Assembly (NCBI GenBank): GCA_049509395.1
Contig: JBEKZY010000108.1
Coordinates: 1 to 14,243 of the forward strand
Direction of reading: 5' to 3'
Length of the DNA stretch: 14,243 nucleotides
From: JBEKIK01 sp049509395
GTDB taxonomy: Bacteria; Planctomycetota; Planctomycetia; Pirellulales; Thermoguttaceae
Notes under the pieces: generated by a model
The model's database searches: none
Told to the model about the DNA's origin: nothing
What the model saw: the letters and a program-made list of their open reading frames with translations, nothing else
Program-made: the position numbers and the translations under genes
Shown: positions 1-6,974 of the stretch, in pieces
Layout of the letters: every line of letters begins with the position of its first letter
Numbering within the stretch: the stretch's first letter is position 1

Positions 1-3
1 ACG

Positions 4-3000
4 TTGACCGATCATCCCGTGCAAAAACCCGTTCGGGCTATTCCGTCCGGGCTTGCGATTACGTCGATTTTTTGCCCAGAGGACATTGCCGATCCGTTTT
101 CCACGGTGGAGTGGGAGAATCGGTCTGCCCAAATCAAAGGTGAAAGCGGCGAGGTCTTCTTTGAACAGCACGACTGCGAAATTCCGGCCGCCTGGAGCCA
201 ACTGGCCACCAACGTAGTGGTCAGTAAGTATTTATACGGCGAAATCGGCACGCCTGAGCGTGAAACGGGCGTTCGGCAGTTGGTTCATCGCGTCTGCCGC
301 ACGATCAGCGATTGGGGCATCGGCGACGGCTATTTCGCCTCCAAGGCCGATGGCGAGCGATTCTACCGCGACTTGGCCTATCTCTGCCTGCACCAATACG
401 CCTCGTTCAATTCGCCGGTGTGGTTCAACGTGGGGTTGTATCACCAGTACGGGATCAAAGGGGCCATGTGCAGTTGGTGCTGGGACGCCGAAAGGCAGGA
501 AATCCGGCAGCCCGAGAATCCTTACGAATATCCGCAGGGGTCGGCTTGCTTTATACAAAGCGTGCGGGACGACATGGAAGACATAATGGAGCTTGCCCGC
601 AGCGAGGCCATGCTTTTTAAGTTCGGATCAGGCACGGGCACGGACATATCCACGTTGCGATCGCACCGGGAAAGGCTTTCCGGCGGCGGGCGGCCGTCGG
701 GTCCGCTGTCGTTCATGCGGGTGTACGATCAGATAGCGGCGGTGGTCAAAAGCGGCGGCAAGACGCGGCGGGCGGCCAAGATGCAGTCCATCAAAGATTG
801 GCATCCGGACGTGATGGAATTTGTCGAGTGCAAGTGCCGCGAGGAGAAAAAGGTCCGACTGCTGATCGAGGAAGGCTACGATCCGCAAGAGGCTTACAAT
901 TCGGTGCTCTTTCAAAATGCAAACCTGTCGTTGCGCGTGAGCGACGAATTCATGCGGGCCGTCGAGGAGGACAAGACCTGGACTACGCACTGGGTAACCG
1001 ATCCCAGTAAAGCGGGGCCCGAGTATCGGGCTAGGGAAATGTTCCAAACACTGGCACAATCGGCCTGGAGTTGCGGCGATCCGGGCGTGCAGTACGACAG
1101 CACGATCAATCATTGGCACACCTGCCCTAACTCCGGGCGGATCAACGCCTCTAATCCCTGCTCGGAGTACATGTTTCTGGACGATTCGGCCTGCAATCTG
1201 GCCAGCATAAACCTCATGAAGTTCCGGCGCGGAGACGGGGCTTATGACGTGGAGCGTTTTAAGGCGGCATGCCGCCTTGTGTTTATCGCCCAGGAGATCC
1301 TGGTGGATCACGCCAGTTATCCCACAAAGCGGATTGCGCTTAATAGCCATCGTTTCCGGCCGATCGGGCTGGGCTACTCGAACTTGGGCAGCCTGCTTAT
1401 GTCCTGGGGCCTGCCGTACGACTCGGACGATGCCCGGGGCATTTGCGGGGCGCTGACGTCCATATTACACGGCACGGCCTGCCTGACCAGCACCGAACTG
1501 GCCGCGGCGGTCGGGTCCTTCGACGAGTTCGAAAAAAATCGCGAGCCCATGCTGCACGTCATGGAAATGCACTGGGAAAAGGTCGAGGAAATCAAGTCTT
1601 GCCCGAAGTATCTGTTCGATGCCGCCCAGTCGCTTTGGGACGCGGTTCTAACGCACGGCAAGCGGCAGGGTTTTCGCAACGCCCAGGCCACGGTCCTTGC
1701 CCCAACAGGCACGATCAGCTTTATGATGGATTGCGACACCACGGGAATCGAGCCGGACATCGCCCTGGTAAAGTACAAGCAATTGGCCGGTGGCGGAATG
1801 TTGAAGATCGTCAACCAAACCGTGCCTTTAGCGCTAAAAACATTGGGCTACGACGATGCACAGATCGCAGCCGTCGTGGGTTATATCGACAAGAACGACA
1901 CGATCGAGGGGGCCGCGGAATTGAAGCCCGAGCACCTGCCGGTTTTCGATTGCGCATTCCCGCCGCACAACGGCAAGCGGTCGATCCCCTGGCGGGCGCA
2001 CATTCAGATGATGGCCGCCGCGCAGCCCTTCATTTCCGGGGCGATTTCAAAAACGGTGAATATGCCCAAGGACAGCACGCCGGAAGACATAGCCAACGCT
2101 TATACCGAGGGCTGGCGCTTGGGGCTGAAGGCCTTGGCGATATATCGCGACGGTTCCAAGGAAGTGCAGCCGCTTTCGACCAAGTCGAAGTCGGACAAGG
2201 GTCTGGAAAAGCCGCTTTTAGGCGCACCGCGCCGCGAGCGCCTGCCCGATACGCGGCAATCGATCACGCATAAGTTCAGCGTTTCAGGGCACGAGGGCTA
2301 CATCACCGTGGGCTTGTATCCCGACGGCCGGCCGGGCGAATTGTTCATCACCATGGCCAAGGAAGGCAGCACCGTGGGCGGATTGATGGACAGCTTTGGC
2401 ACGGCGGTTTCGATGAGTTTGCAGTACGGCGTGCCGCTCGAGGTGTACGTGAACAAGTTTTCGCACACGCGGTTCGAGCCCATGGGCTTTACGAAGAATC
2501 CCGATATCCGCATCGCCAAGAGCATTGTGGATTACATCTTCCGCTGGCTGGGCATCCAGTTTTTGCCCGGATATAGAGAAGCGAACAAGGGCCTGCCGCC
2601 GGGTCCGGACGAGGCGCCGCACTTGGAACCCGGCGAGACGGAAACAAATTATAGGCCCGCCGCCACGACGGCCGGCGGGCCAAACGCCGGGCAAGGATCG
2701 GCCAAGAATCAAGGTAACACATCATCGAACGGGTCTTCGGGCGGTATGCACGGCAAATCGAACGGGCAAAACTCGGCGGGTGGCAACGGCAACGGTTCAG
2801 GGCATCGCGTGGGCGATGTTCTTTTAAAAAAAGCCGCTTCACAGCGCAGCCCGCTGATAATCGTGGCGCAACCCGCCGCCGGCCCGTCTTCCCGCAACGA
2901 GCAATTCGCCTCCTTCCAGACCGATGCGCCCACTTGCGACAACTGCGGGGCAATTACCGTGCGCAACGGCAATTGCTACCTGTGCCACAATTGCGGCAAC

Positions 3001-3018
3001 AGCATGGGCTGCTCGTAA
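4..3018 (+). CDS. nrdJ: Adenosylcobalamin-dependent (class II) ribonucleotide reductase
   Basis: This enzyme reduces ribonucleotides to deoxyribonucleotides in the cytoplasm, using an adenosylcobalamin-derived thiyl radical instead of oxygen or a second subunit. The NPCSE active-site loop is visible at residues 384-388, with the radical cysteine at C386. Candidate redox cysteines are C182 (in SACFIQSV) and C397 (in DSACNLASINL). Other family blocks are GSGTGTDIS, SGGGRPSGPLSFM and the barrel-end APTGTISFMMD. The C-terminus is a cysteine cluster (C978, C981, C991, C994, C997, C1003) of the kind seen in NrdJ proteins, probably metal-binding or used for re-reduction. Residues about 882-938 form a Gly/Asn/Ser-rich linker before this tail. 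The start is taken as TTG at 4. Only three bases lie upstream, so a start further upstream cannot be excluded and any B12 riboswitch would be outside the window. Identification is firm and the exact start is not. Confidence 0.95.
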   Translation: MTDHPVQKPVRAIPSGLAITSIFCPEDIADPFSTVEWENRSAQIKGESGEVFFEQHDCEIPAAWSQLATNVVVSKYLYGEIGTPERETGVRQLVHRVCRTISDWGIGDGYFASKADGERFYRDLAYLCLHQYASFNSPVWFNVGLYHQYGIKGAMCSWCWDAERQEIRQPENPYEYPQGSACFIQSVRDDMEDIMELARSEAMLFKFGSGTGTDISTLRSHRERLSGGGRPSGPLSFMRVYDQIAAVVKSGGKTRRAAKMQSIKDWHPDVMEFVECKCREEKKVRLLIEEGYDPQEAYNSVLFQNANLSLRVSDEFMRAVEEDKTWTTHWVTDPSKAGPEYRAREMFQTLAQSAWSCGDPGVQYDSTINHWHTCPNSGRINASNPCSEYMFLDDSACNLASINLMKFRRGDGAYDVERFKAACRLVFIAQEILVDHASYPTKRIALNSHRFRPIGLGYSNLGSLLMSWGLPYDSDDARGICGALTSILHGTACLTSTELAAAVGSFDEFEKNREPMLHVMEMHWEKVEEIKSCPKYLFDAAQSLWDAVLTHGKRQGFRNAQATVLAPTGTISFMMDCDTTGIEPDIALVKYKQLAGGGMLKIVNQTVPLALKTLGYDDAQIAAVVGYIDKNDTIEGAAELKPEHLPVFDCAFPPHNGKRSIPWRAHIQMMAAAQPFISGAISKTVNMPKDSTPEDIANAYTEGWRLGLKALAIYRDGSKEVQPLSTKSKSDKGLEKPLLGAPRRERLPDTRQSITHKFSVSGHEGYITVGLYPDGRPGELFITMAKEGSTVGGLMDSFGTAVSMSLQYGVPLEVYVNKFSHTRFEPMGFTKNPDIRIAKSIVDYIFRWLGIQFLPGYREANKGLPPGPDEAPHLEPGETETNYRPAATTAGGPNAGQGSAKNQGNTSSNGSSGGMHGKSNGQNSAGGNGNGSGHRVGDVLLKKAASQRSPLIIVAQPAAGPSSRNEQFASFQTDAPTCDNCGAITVRNGNCYLCHNCGNSMGCS

Positions 3019-3029
3019 TAGGGAATAGA

Positions 3030-3136
3030 GTTTATTGAATATCGAGTAATGAATGTCGTTAAGCCCACGGGTTGTAACCCGGGGCTTGGATTGATTGACC
3101 ATCTAAACAACGACATTATTTTCCCTCTCAATAAAC
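3030..3136. repeat. Nested inverted repeat between convergent genes (REP/MITE-like)
   Basis: Three pairs of arms are nested around one centre. The outermost is GTTTATTGA at 3030-3038 facing TCAATAAAC at 3128-3136. The middle is AATGTCGTT at 3052-3060 facing AACGACATT at 3109-3117, a perfect 9-bp match. The core is AAGCCC-A-CGGGTT (3061-3073) facing AACCCGGGGCTT (3076-3087), with one bulged A and a 2-nt loop. It fills most of the gap between convergent nrdJ and the TlpA-like gene. The core hairpin could end or protect both transcripts, but no good T-run follows on either strand. The core resembles REP-like elements dispersed in planctomycete genomes, from memory and not searched. Confidence 0.7.
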
Positions 3137-3146
3137 AAAATCGCTT

Positions 3147-3698
3147 TCAAACGCCATTAATCGCTTCTTCCACGGCCTGGTCGATTTCTTGGGGATCGAC
3201 GGGCTTGTCGCCGCCGAGGGTTTTTACGAGTTTTCCCTGGCGGTCGTAGATGCGTAGAAAGGGGATGCCGCTGCCAGTGATGTCGAAGGCCTCGGCCGAC
3301 TGGCTGCTTGGGCCGAAACGGCTGATGAAGTTGGGAAAATCCGCCCCTTTTTCGGCAAGAAAGCGACGCACAAGGGACTCGTCGGAAGGATCGTCAAGGC
3401 TGACGGCGGCGACAGTCAATCCGCGATCGGTCCAGCGTTTGTGGAGTTCCATCGTGTGGGGAAACATTTTCACGCAGGGCGGACACCAGGTGGCCCAAAA
3501 ATCGATCAGCACTACCTTGCCGGGGTGCTGATCGACGAATTGAGCCAGACCTTCGGCATCGATCGGTTGCAGTTTTTCCCCTGAAGATTCCATATTGCCG
3601 GTAAGGGCGTTGCAGCCAAGCACGGCTAACGCCAAAATGCAGGGAATAATGACCAAATGGTAAATATGTCGTGATTTTGTAATTTTAGATTGCTCCAT
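3147..3698 (-). CDS. TlpA-like thioredoxin-fold lipoprotein
   Basis: This is probably an exported disulfide oxidoreductase of the TlpA/ResA type, acting on the outer face of the membrane. The 183-residue protein starts with a basic stretch and a hydrophobic segment (about 12-28) ending in VLGC, a plausible but not ideal lipobox with C29 as the lipidated residue. The thioredoxin domain follows with WATWCPPC, active-site C72 and C75, and a later GSGIPF segment that fits the cis-proline loop. The reading frame is open up to an ATG at 3752. That longer start would translate a palindromic repeat (3704-3725) and overlap the upstream gene, so the ATG at 3698 is preferred. Only a weak GGGA lies upstream of it. 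The gene directly follows another thioredoxin-fold gene on the same strand and is likely cotranscribed. The reductant and client proteins are unknown. Confidence 0.85.
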   Translation of the reverse strand: MEQSKITKSRHIYHLVIIPCILALAVLGCNALTGNMESSGEKLQPIDAEGLAQFVDQHPGKVVLIDFWATWCPPCVKMFPHTMELHKRWTDRGLTVAAVSLDDPSDESLVRRFLAEKGADFPNFISRFGPSSQSAEAFDITGSGIPFLRIYDRQGKLVKTLGGDKPVDPQEIDQAVEEAINGV

Positions 3699-3703
3699 CC
3701 GGC

Positions 3704-3725
3704 GTTCCCAGGCGGAGCCTGGGAC
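3704..3725. repeat. Palindromic repeat between the two thioredoxin-fold genes
   Basis: CCCAGGC (3707-3713) and GCCTGGG (3717-3723) flank a 3-nt GGA loop, and the arms extend imperfectly to GTTCCCAGGC/GCCTGGGAC. The same kind of palindrome (TTCCCAGGCGGAGCCTGGGA) is familiar as a dispersed repeat in planctomycete and some other genomes, from memory. It lies a few bases upstream of the preferred start of the TlpA-like gene. It could therefore sequester that start or mark an RNA-processing point within the operon. Confidence 0.75.
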
Positions 3726-3735
3726 GAGTGAATAT

Positions 3736-4338
3736 TTATTTGGGATCTTCATACTTGATGGTGCAGCCCAGATGTTTGGTGACGGTCTCGGGCGGATCTT
3801 TCCCGTCCAAAAGGGCGTCGATTGCGTCGCGGAGATAATGCTTTTTGACCGCGTCGGCCTTCATGTTGTCGTCGACCCCGCCCATGTAAGCCAGTTTGCG
3901 GTTTTTATCGAGGACGAATACGTGCGGCGTTGTAGTGGCGCCGTAATCGTGTCCGATTTTTTGCGTGGAATCGTAAAGGTAAGGAAAATTAAATTGCTTC
4001 GACTTGGCGCGTTCCTTCATTTTATCGAGTTGATCTTCAGGAATGTTGTTCACGTTCACGGCGATTAGCCGCACGCCTTTGCTTTCGTAATCCTTTTGCA
4101 AGGCGATCAGGCGATCCTGGTAGGCTTGGGCGTAGGGGCAGTGGTTGCAGGTGAAAACCACTACCGCCAGCTTGGCGTCTTTGTAGTCGGACAGGCTGTG
4201 CCGGCTGTCGTCCACTCCGACGATGCCGGTCCAATCGGGCGCGGTGTCGCCGATCTTCAGTTCAGCGGCCTGGCACGCCGCGCTTAGGAAAAATACCGGT
4301 CCTATTGCGAGCAACAGCAGATCAACGGGACGAAACAT
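3736..4338 (-). CDS. Exported peroxiredoxin-like (PRX_like1-type) thioredoxin-fold protein
   Basis: The 200-residue protein resembles the AhpC/TSA-related PRX_like1 group, which is common in planctomycetes. Residues 1-24 form a signal peptide with a hydrophobic core (LLLLAIGPVFFL) and a likely cleavage site near AACQA. The redoxin domain opens with KIGDTAPDW. The active site is VVVFTCNHCPYA, with C64 and C67 in a CxxC arrangement, and TTTPHVFVLD matches the cis-proline region. A further cysteine, C192, sits near the C-terminus (GCTIKY) and could act as a resolving cysteine. An AAGGAG ribosome-binding site six bases upstream supports the ATG at 4338. The gene is first of two on this strand; its stop lies about 40 bp from the next start. 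Its substrate is not known. Peroxide reduction or thiol exchange in the periplasm is an inference. Confidence 0.87.
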   Translation of the reverse strand: MFRPVDLLLLAIGPVFFLSAACQAAELKIGDTAPDWTGIVGVDDSRHSLSDYKDAKLAVVVFTCNHCPYAQAYQDRLIALQKDYESKGVRLIAVNVNNIPEDQLDKMKERAKSKQFNFPYLYDSTQKIGHDYGATTTPHVFVLDKNRKLAYMGGVDDNMKADAVKKHYLRDAIDALLDGKDPPETVTKHLGCTIKYEDPK

Positions 4339-4344
4339 GGGAGG

Positions 4345-4350
4345 CTCCTT
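4345..4350 (-). promoter_or_regulatory. Ribosome-binding site of the peroxiredoxin-like gene
   Basis: On the minus strand this reads AAGGAG, followed by six bases (CCTCCC) and then the ATG at 4338. It is the best Shine-Dalgarno match on the minus strand and fixes the start of the gene. Confidence 0.75.
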
Positions 4351-4370
4351 GATGGCGTGAAACAGGGGAA

Positions 4371-4393
4371 ATGCGCCGGCTAATCCGGCGCAT
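4371..4393. repeat. Perfect palindrome ATGCGCCGG-5 nt-CCGGCGCAT
   Basis: A perfect 9-bp inverted repeat (4371-4379 and 4385-4393) surrounds the 5-nt loop CTAAT. It sits about 33 bp upstream of the peroxiredoxin-like start, in what would be its leader or promoter region. The sequence is of the GC-rich dispersed type often seen between planctomycete genes. It is not followed by a T-run in either direction, so a terminator role is doubtful. Confidence 0.75.
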
Positions 4394-4777
4394 CGTGTTT
4401 GGATAGGTTGTTACAAACTCCAGGTTGTCTCGCCGGCACCGATAATTTAGGGAAGGAATGATCTTGCATTATCGTTGCTGCGGGATGTTGTTTTAATGAA
4501 TCATTAGGAGACGATGTTAATCAGACAAGGGCCTATCGGGTGGTTGTTTACCGCCCGCCACGCATTATCCGGGGTAAACGTTGCAAATAGGCAACAAGGA
4601 TTCCAGGGCGGTTACCATAATGCGAATAATCGGCCGGGATGCTCAATAGCGGAAGTAAAAGATTTGCCTGAGAATGGTTATTAAACTAGATTTATGATAG
4701 CGATCCGGTTCTAAAAAGTGCAACGAGCTATTCAGCTCGAGTCATATCATTCTTATCTCCAGGCGAAATAAATTTCC
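4394..4777. other. Gene-free divergent intergenic region
   Basis: This stretch separates the minus-strand thioredoxin pair from the plus-strand GTPase locus, so it should hold promoters for both. No convincing protein or RNA gene is seen. Inverted repeats include CGCATTAT (4561-4568) facing ATAATGCG (4617-4624), GTTGC (4580-4584) facing GCAAC (4591-4595), ACCGCCC (4550-4556) facing GGGCGGT (4606-4612), and a tight hairpin CGAGCT-ATTC-AGCTCG at 4724-4739, about 38 bp before the coiled-coil gene. No good -35/-10 pair could be assigned. The repeats could be operators, but nothing in the sequence proves it. Confidence 0.5.
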
Positions 4778-5686
4778 GTGGTTGCCGAGCTGGTTGAAAA
4801 CATTAGCGGCTGGGATCGTGTCACTAGCGCGCTGGACGAAATCCGCGTTTGCCGCGAAGAAAGTCAAATATTCTTCGGCGGCGTGTTCGACCAGTTGGAC
4901 TCTTTGTGCGGGTCGCTATTGTCGCGCCAGCAGCACATCGAAAAGCAGGCCGCCCAGCGGCGGGATAATATTTCGGCAACCGATGCGGCCGAGAATCAAC
5001 GCTGGGATTCGCTGCTAAAGGAATTTGAGGAAGGCCGGGCGGAAATTCGCGGCGCGCAGCAAAGCGTGCAAGAGCAGGTCGTACGGCTCGCGGCCGCCGC
5101 GGAGGATTTGGCCGCCGCGCGAAATGATTTTCAGACCGTTCGCGGCGAACTTGCCCGGCATGGCGAGGAACTGACGGCAATCCGCTCCCAGACGCTGGCG
5201 GCCTCGCAAGAAGTCGAGTCCAGCATTAAAAACAAAATCCGCGAGATGGATGAGCAACGTTCCTTGTTGGAAACAGAGCGCGTGGCAATGGAAAAGGCGG
5301 TTGAGTCGAACATTAAGAATAAAATACACGACATGGAGCAACAACAGTCCTTATTGGAAAGAGAGCGCGCGGCGATGGAAAAAGAACTGGCATCGGTCGG
5401 CAACAAAGCGGCGGAAATAGCGGACTTGCTGGCCGAGCAGAAACGCATGTCTGCCCCGCAACAAGGCCAGTGGGCGGAGGAAATGATACAAATGCGGGCG
5501 TTGTTGGAAAACCTGACGCGGCAAATTGCCCAGGGCAAACGGCAAGTCGAGCCTTCTCCCGCAGTCAAACCCCAGTCAGGAGTCGCGGCCGTGGCAACCG
5601 GCGATCCGGTGCTGGAATCGGTCTTGGCCCAATTTGAAGTATTGCAGCAAGACCGCGTCTTCCGCCGTTCGGAGAGCGGGGAATGA
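4778..5686 (+). CDS. Coiled-coil protein, first gene of the GTPase/GAP1 locus
   Basis: The 302-residue protein is not assigned to a named family. Residues about 50-250 are rich in Glu, Gln, Lys, Arg, Ala and Leu with heptad-like spacing and almost no proline, which predicts a long coiled coil. Inside it are two adjacent 29-residue units (residues 146-174 and 175-203), each starting VES(S/N)IKNKI and ending in MEK(A/E), identical at 20 of 29 positions. No signal peptide or membrane segment is visible. The C-terminal 50 residues are polar with prolines, then end in a short helix (VLESVLAQFEVLQQD). The start is GTG at 4778: a stop codon lies three codons upstream in frame, and no clear ribosome-binding site is seen. 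The next gene starts 31 bp downstream, so it is likely an operon partner. A scaffold or oligomerising role for the locus is inference. Confidence 0.75.
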   Translation: MVAELVENISGWDRVTSALDEIRVCREESQIFFGGVFDQLDSLCGSLLSRQQHIEKQAAQRRDNISATDAAENQRWDSLLKEFEEGRAEIRGAQQSVQEQVVRLAAAAEDLAAARNDFQTVRGELARHGEELTAIRSQTLAASQEVESSIKNKIREMDEQRSLLETERVAMEKAVESNIKNKIHDMEQQQSLLERERAAMEKELASVGNKAAEIADLLAEQKRMSAPQQGQWAEEMIQMRALLENLTRQIAQGKRQVEPSPAVKPQSGVAAVATGDPVLESVLAQFEVLQQDRVFRRSESGE

Positions 5687-5706
5687 AAATAAAACAATTA
5701 ATATGC

Positions 5707-5710
5707 GGAG
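5707..5710 (+). promoter_or_regulatory. Ribosome-binding site selecting the FGE-fold gene start
   Basis: GGAG lies seven bases before the ATG at 5718. It favours that codon over the in-frame ATG at 5703, which it would follow, and over much earlier in-frame starts inside the coiled-coil gene. Confidence 0.6.
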
Positions 5711-5717
5711 TGACGCC

Positions 5718-6950
5718 ATGAGGTCCATTTTACCCAAAATTATGGTCTATGTTTTGATCCTGGGGGTCACAAGCGCGGCGTTACTGGCCGGCGCGGCAAT
5801 AATTCTTCCCGGGTCGTGGCCGGACAAACCGATATTTATCGGGGCCGCGGCGGTTGGAATGGTCTATGTTTTAACGCACGGAATATCGGACCGCAGGCGA
5901 TTGAAATTGGGGATTTTCGCTCGGGGACAAGATAAAACGCCGGAAAATGCAGTGGTGCAAGGCTGCAAGGCCGCTCCGCCCGCCGCTGCGGCGGCAAGAA
6001 AACCGGTCGATCCCAACGATATTGATTCCTTGGTTGAGCAGATGCTGGCGCAAGATCGGTATGCCTTGTTGCTGCGCCCGCAAATTGCCGGGAATCTTAG
6101 CGGAGCGCTATTCGGCCTGGCATTGAAGGTCTTGGGAGAACGCATGGCCTTGGTTCCCGACGGCGACGTGGAACTGGAGGAAGGCGATTCGTCGCGTGTT
6201 ATTGCCGTACAGAGATTTTTCCTGGACCGTTATCCGGTGACGAATCGGCAATATTTTGAATTTGTGGCCTCGGGCGCTTATCAGCAGGCGGCCTTGTGGG
6301 ATGAGGCGATCTTGCCGGGAGTGCTGGAGTTTGTCGACCGCGATGGCAATCCAGGGCCAAAATACTGGCAAAACGGCTGCTACCCGGAGGGCGAGGAAAA
6401 GCATCCGGTTGTAGGCGTTAGCTGGTACGAAGCCGCCGCATATGCCCGCTGGGCCGGCAAGCGATTGCCCAGCGACGCGGAATGGGTAAAGGCCGGCAGT
6501 TGGCCCGTGCGCATTTCCTCCACGTCGCAGGTGCAGCGAAGATATCCATGGGGCGATGCGATGGACCGCACTTGCGCCAATCTTTGGGGATCGGGGCCCG
6601 GAGGCACGGTGCCGGTGGATCAATATCCCAGCGGAGTAAGCGCGGGCGGCGTGCATCAATTGATAGGCAACGTTTGGCAATGGACGGCCAGTAATTACGG
6701 AGGCGCTTCTTTACCGGCAGATCAATTGCCGGTGTCCGGATTGCGACTTCCCGTGCCGCTAAAGTGCATCCGGGGCGGGGCCTTCGATACATATTTCGAT
6801 AAACAAGCTTCCTGCCAGTTCCAGAGCGGCGAGAACCCGTTGAACCGCCGCAACAACATCGGTTTTCGCTGCGCGATAGGCGTATGCGATCTGACGCTGG
6901 TTCAACCGAAGATGGAAACTGCAGGAGCAATGATGAATGATCAGGGATGA
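5718..6950 (+). CDS. Membrane-anchored FGE-sulfatase (SUMF1/PvdO)-fold protein, probably non-catalytic
   Basis: The 410-residue protein starts with two hydrophobic segments (about 8-31 and 38-54), then an Ala/Pro-rich linker and a helical stretch (about 98-140). An FGE-sulfatase domain fills about 145-388. Family blocks seen are FFLDRYPVTNRQYFEFV (167-183), HPVVGVSWYEAAAYARWAGKRLPSDAEW in part, YPWGD, GNVWQWTAS, RGGAF (352-356) and NNIGFRCA (379-386). True formylglycine-generating enzymes carry two closely spaced cysteines just after the RGGS motif. Here that stretch reads FDTYFDKQASC, so both appear absent; C366 instead aligns with the cysteine before the conserved arginine region. A binding or sensing role is therefore more likely than sulfatase activation. 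The last residues (AMMNDQG) are encoded by a GGGATGA-type repeat. It sits 31 bp after the coiled-coil gene and 24 bp before the GTPase gene. Confidence 0.85.
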   Translation: MRSILPKIMVYVLILGVTSAALLAGAAIILPGSWPDKPIFIGAAAVGMVYVLTHGISDRRRLKLGIFARGQDKTPENAVVQGCKAAPPAAAAARKPVDPNDIDSLVEQMLAQDRYALLLRPQIAGNLSGALFGLALKVLGERMALVPDGDVELEEGDSSRVIAVQRFFLDRYPVTNRQYFEFVASGAYQQAALWDEAILPGVLEFVDRDGNPGPKYWQNGCYPEGEEKHPVVGVSWYEAAAYARWAGKRLPSDAEWVKAGSWPVRISSTSQVQRRYPWGDAMDRTCANLWGSGPGGTVPVDQYPSGVSAGGVHQLIGNVWQWTASNYGGASLPADQLPVSGLRLPVPLKCIRGGAFDTYFDKQASCQFQSGENPLNRRNNIGFRCAIGVCDLTLVQPKMETAGAMMNDQG

Positions 6951-6963
6951 GGGATGAATAATT

Positions 6964-6970
6964 GGAGGTG
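6964..6970 (+). promoter_or_regulatory. Ribosome-binding site of the zinc-ribbon GTPase
   Basis: GGAGGTG ends four bases before the ATG at 6975. This strong match selects MTKAAIQPLE as the protein start and rejects the ATG at 6954, which lies upstream of it. Confidence 0.8.
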
Positions 6971-6974
6971 CTCG

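Noticed and set aside
628..1350. A 240-residue open frame on the minus strand inside nrdJ
   Set aside because: It lies wholly within a strongly supported gene, has no recognisable domain, and is explained by codon bias on the opposite strand.
1443..2273. A 276-residue open frame in another plus-strand frame of nrdJ
   Set aside because: It is an overlapping shadow frame with a low-information Arg/Gly-rich product and no family motif.
4394..4777. A riboswitch or small RNA upstream of the coiled-coil gene
   Set aside because: Several short inverted repeats exist, but no known riboswitch core or promoter-terminator pair could be recognised.
5526..5717. A longer N-terminus for the FGE-fold protein, overlapping the coiled-coil gene
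   Set aside because: A GGAG site seven bases before the ATG at 5718 and the membrane segment right after it mark the likely start.
6585..6950. The FGE-fold C-terminus as a diversity-generating retroelement target
   Set aside because: No reverse transcriptase and no template repeat of the C-terminal region are visible in the window.
5718..6950. Sulfatase-maturation activity for the FGE-fold protein
   Set aside because: The catalytic cysteine pair seems absent and no sulfatase gene lies in the window.
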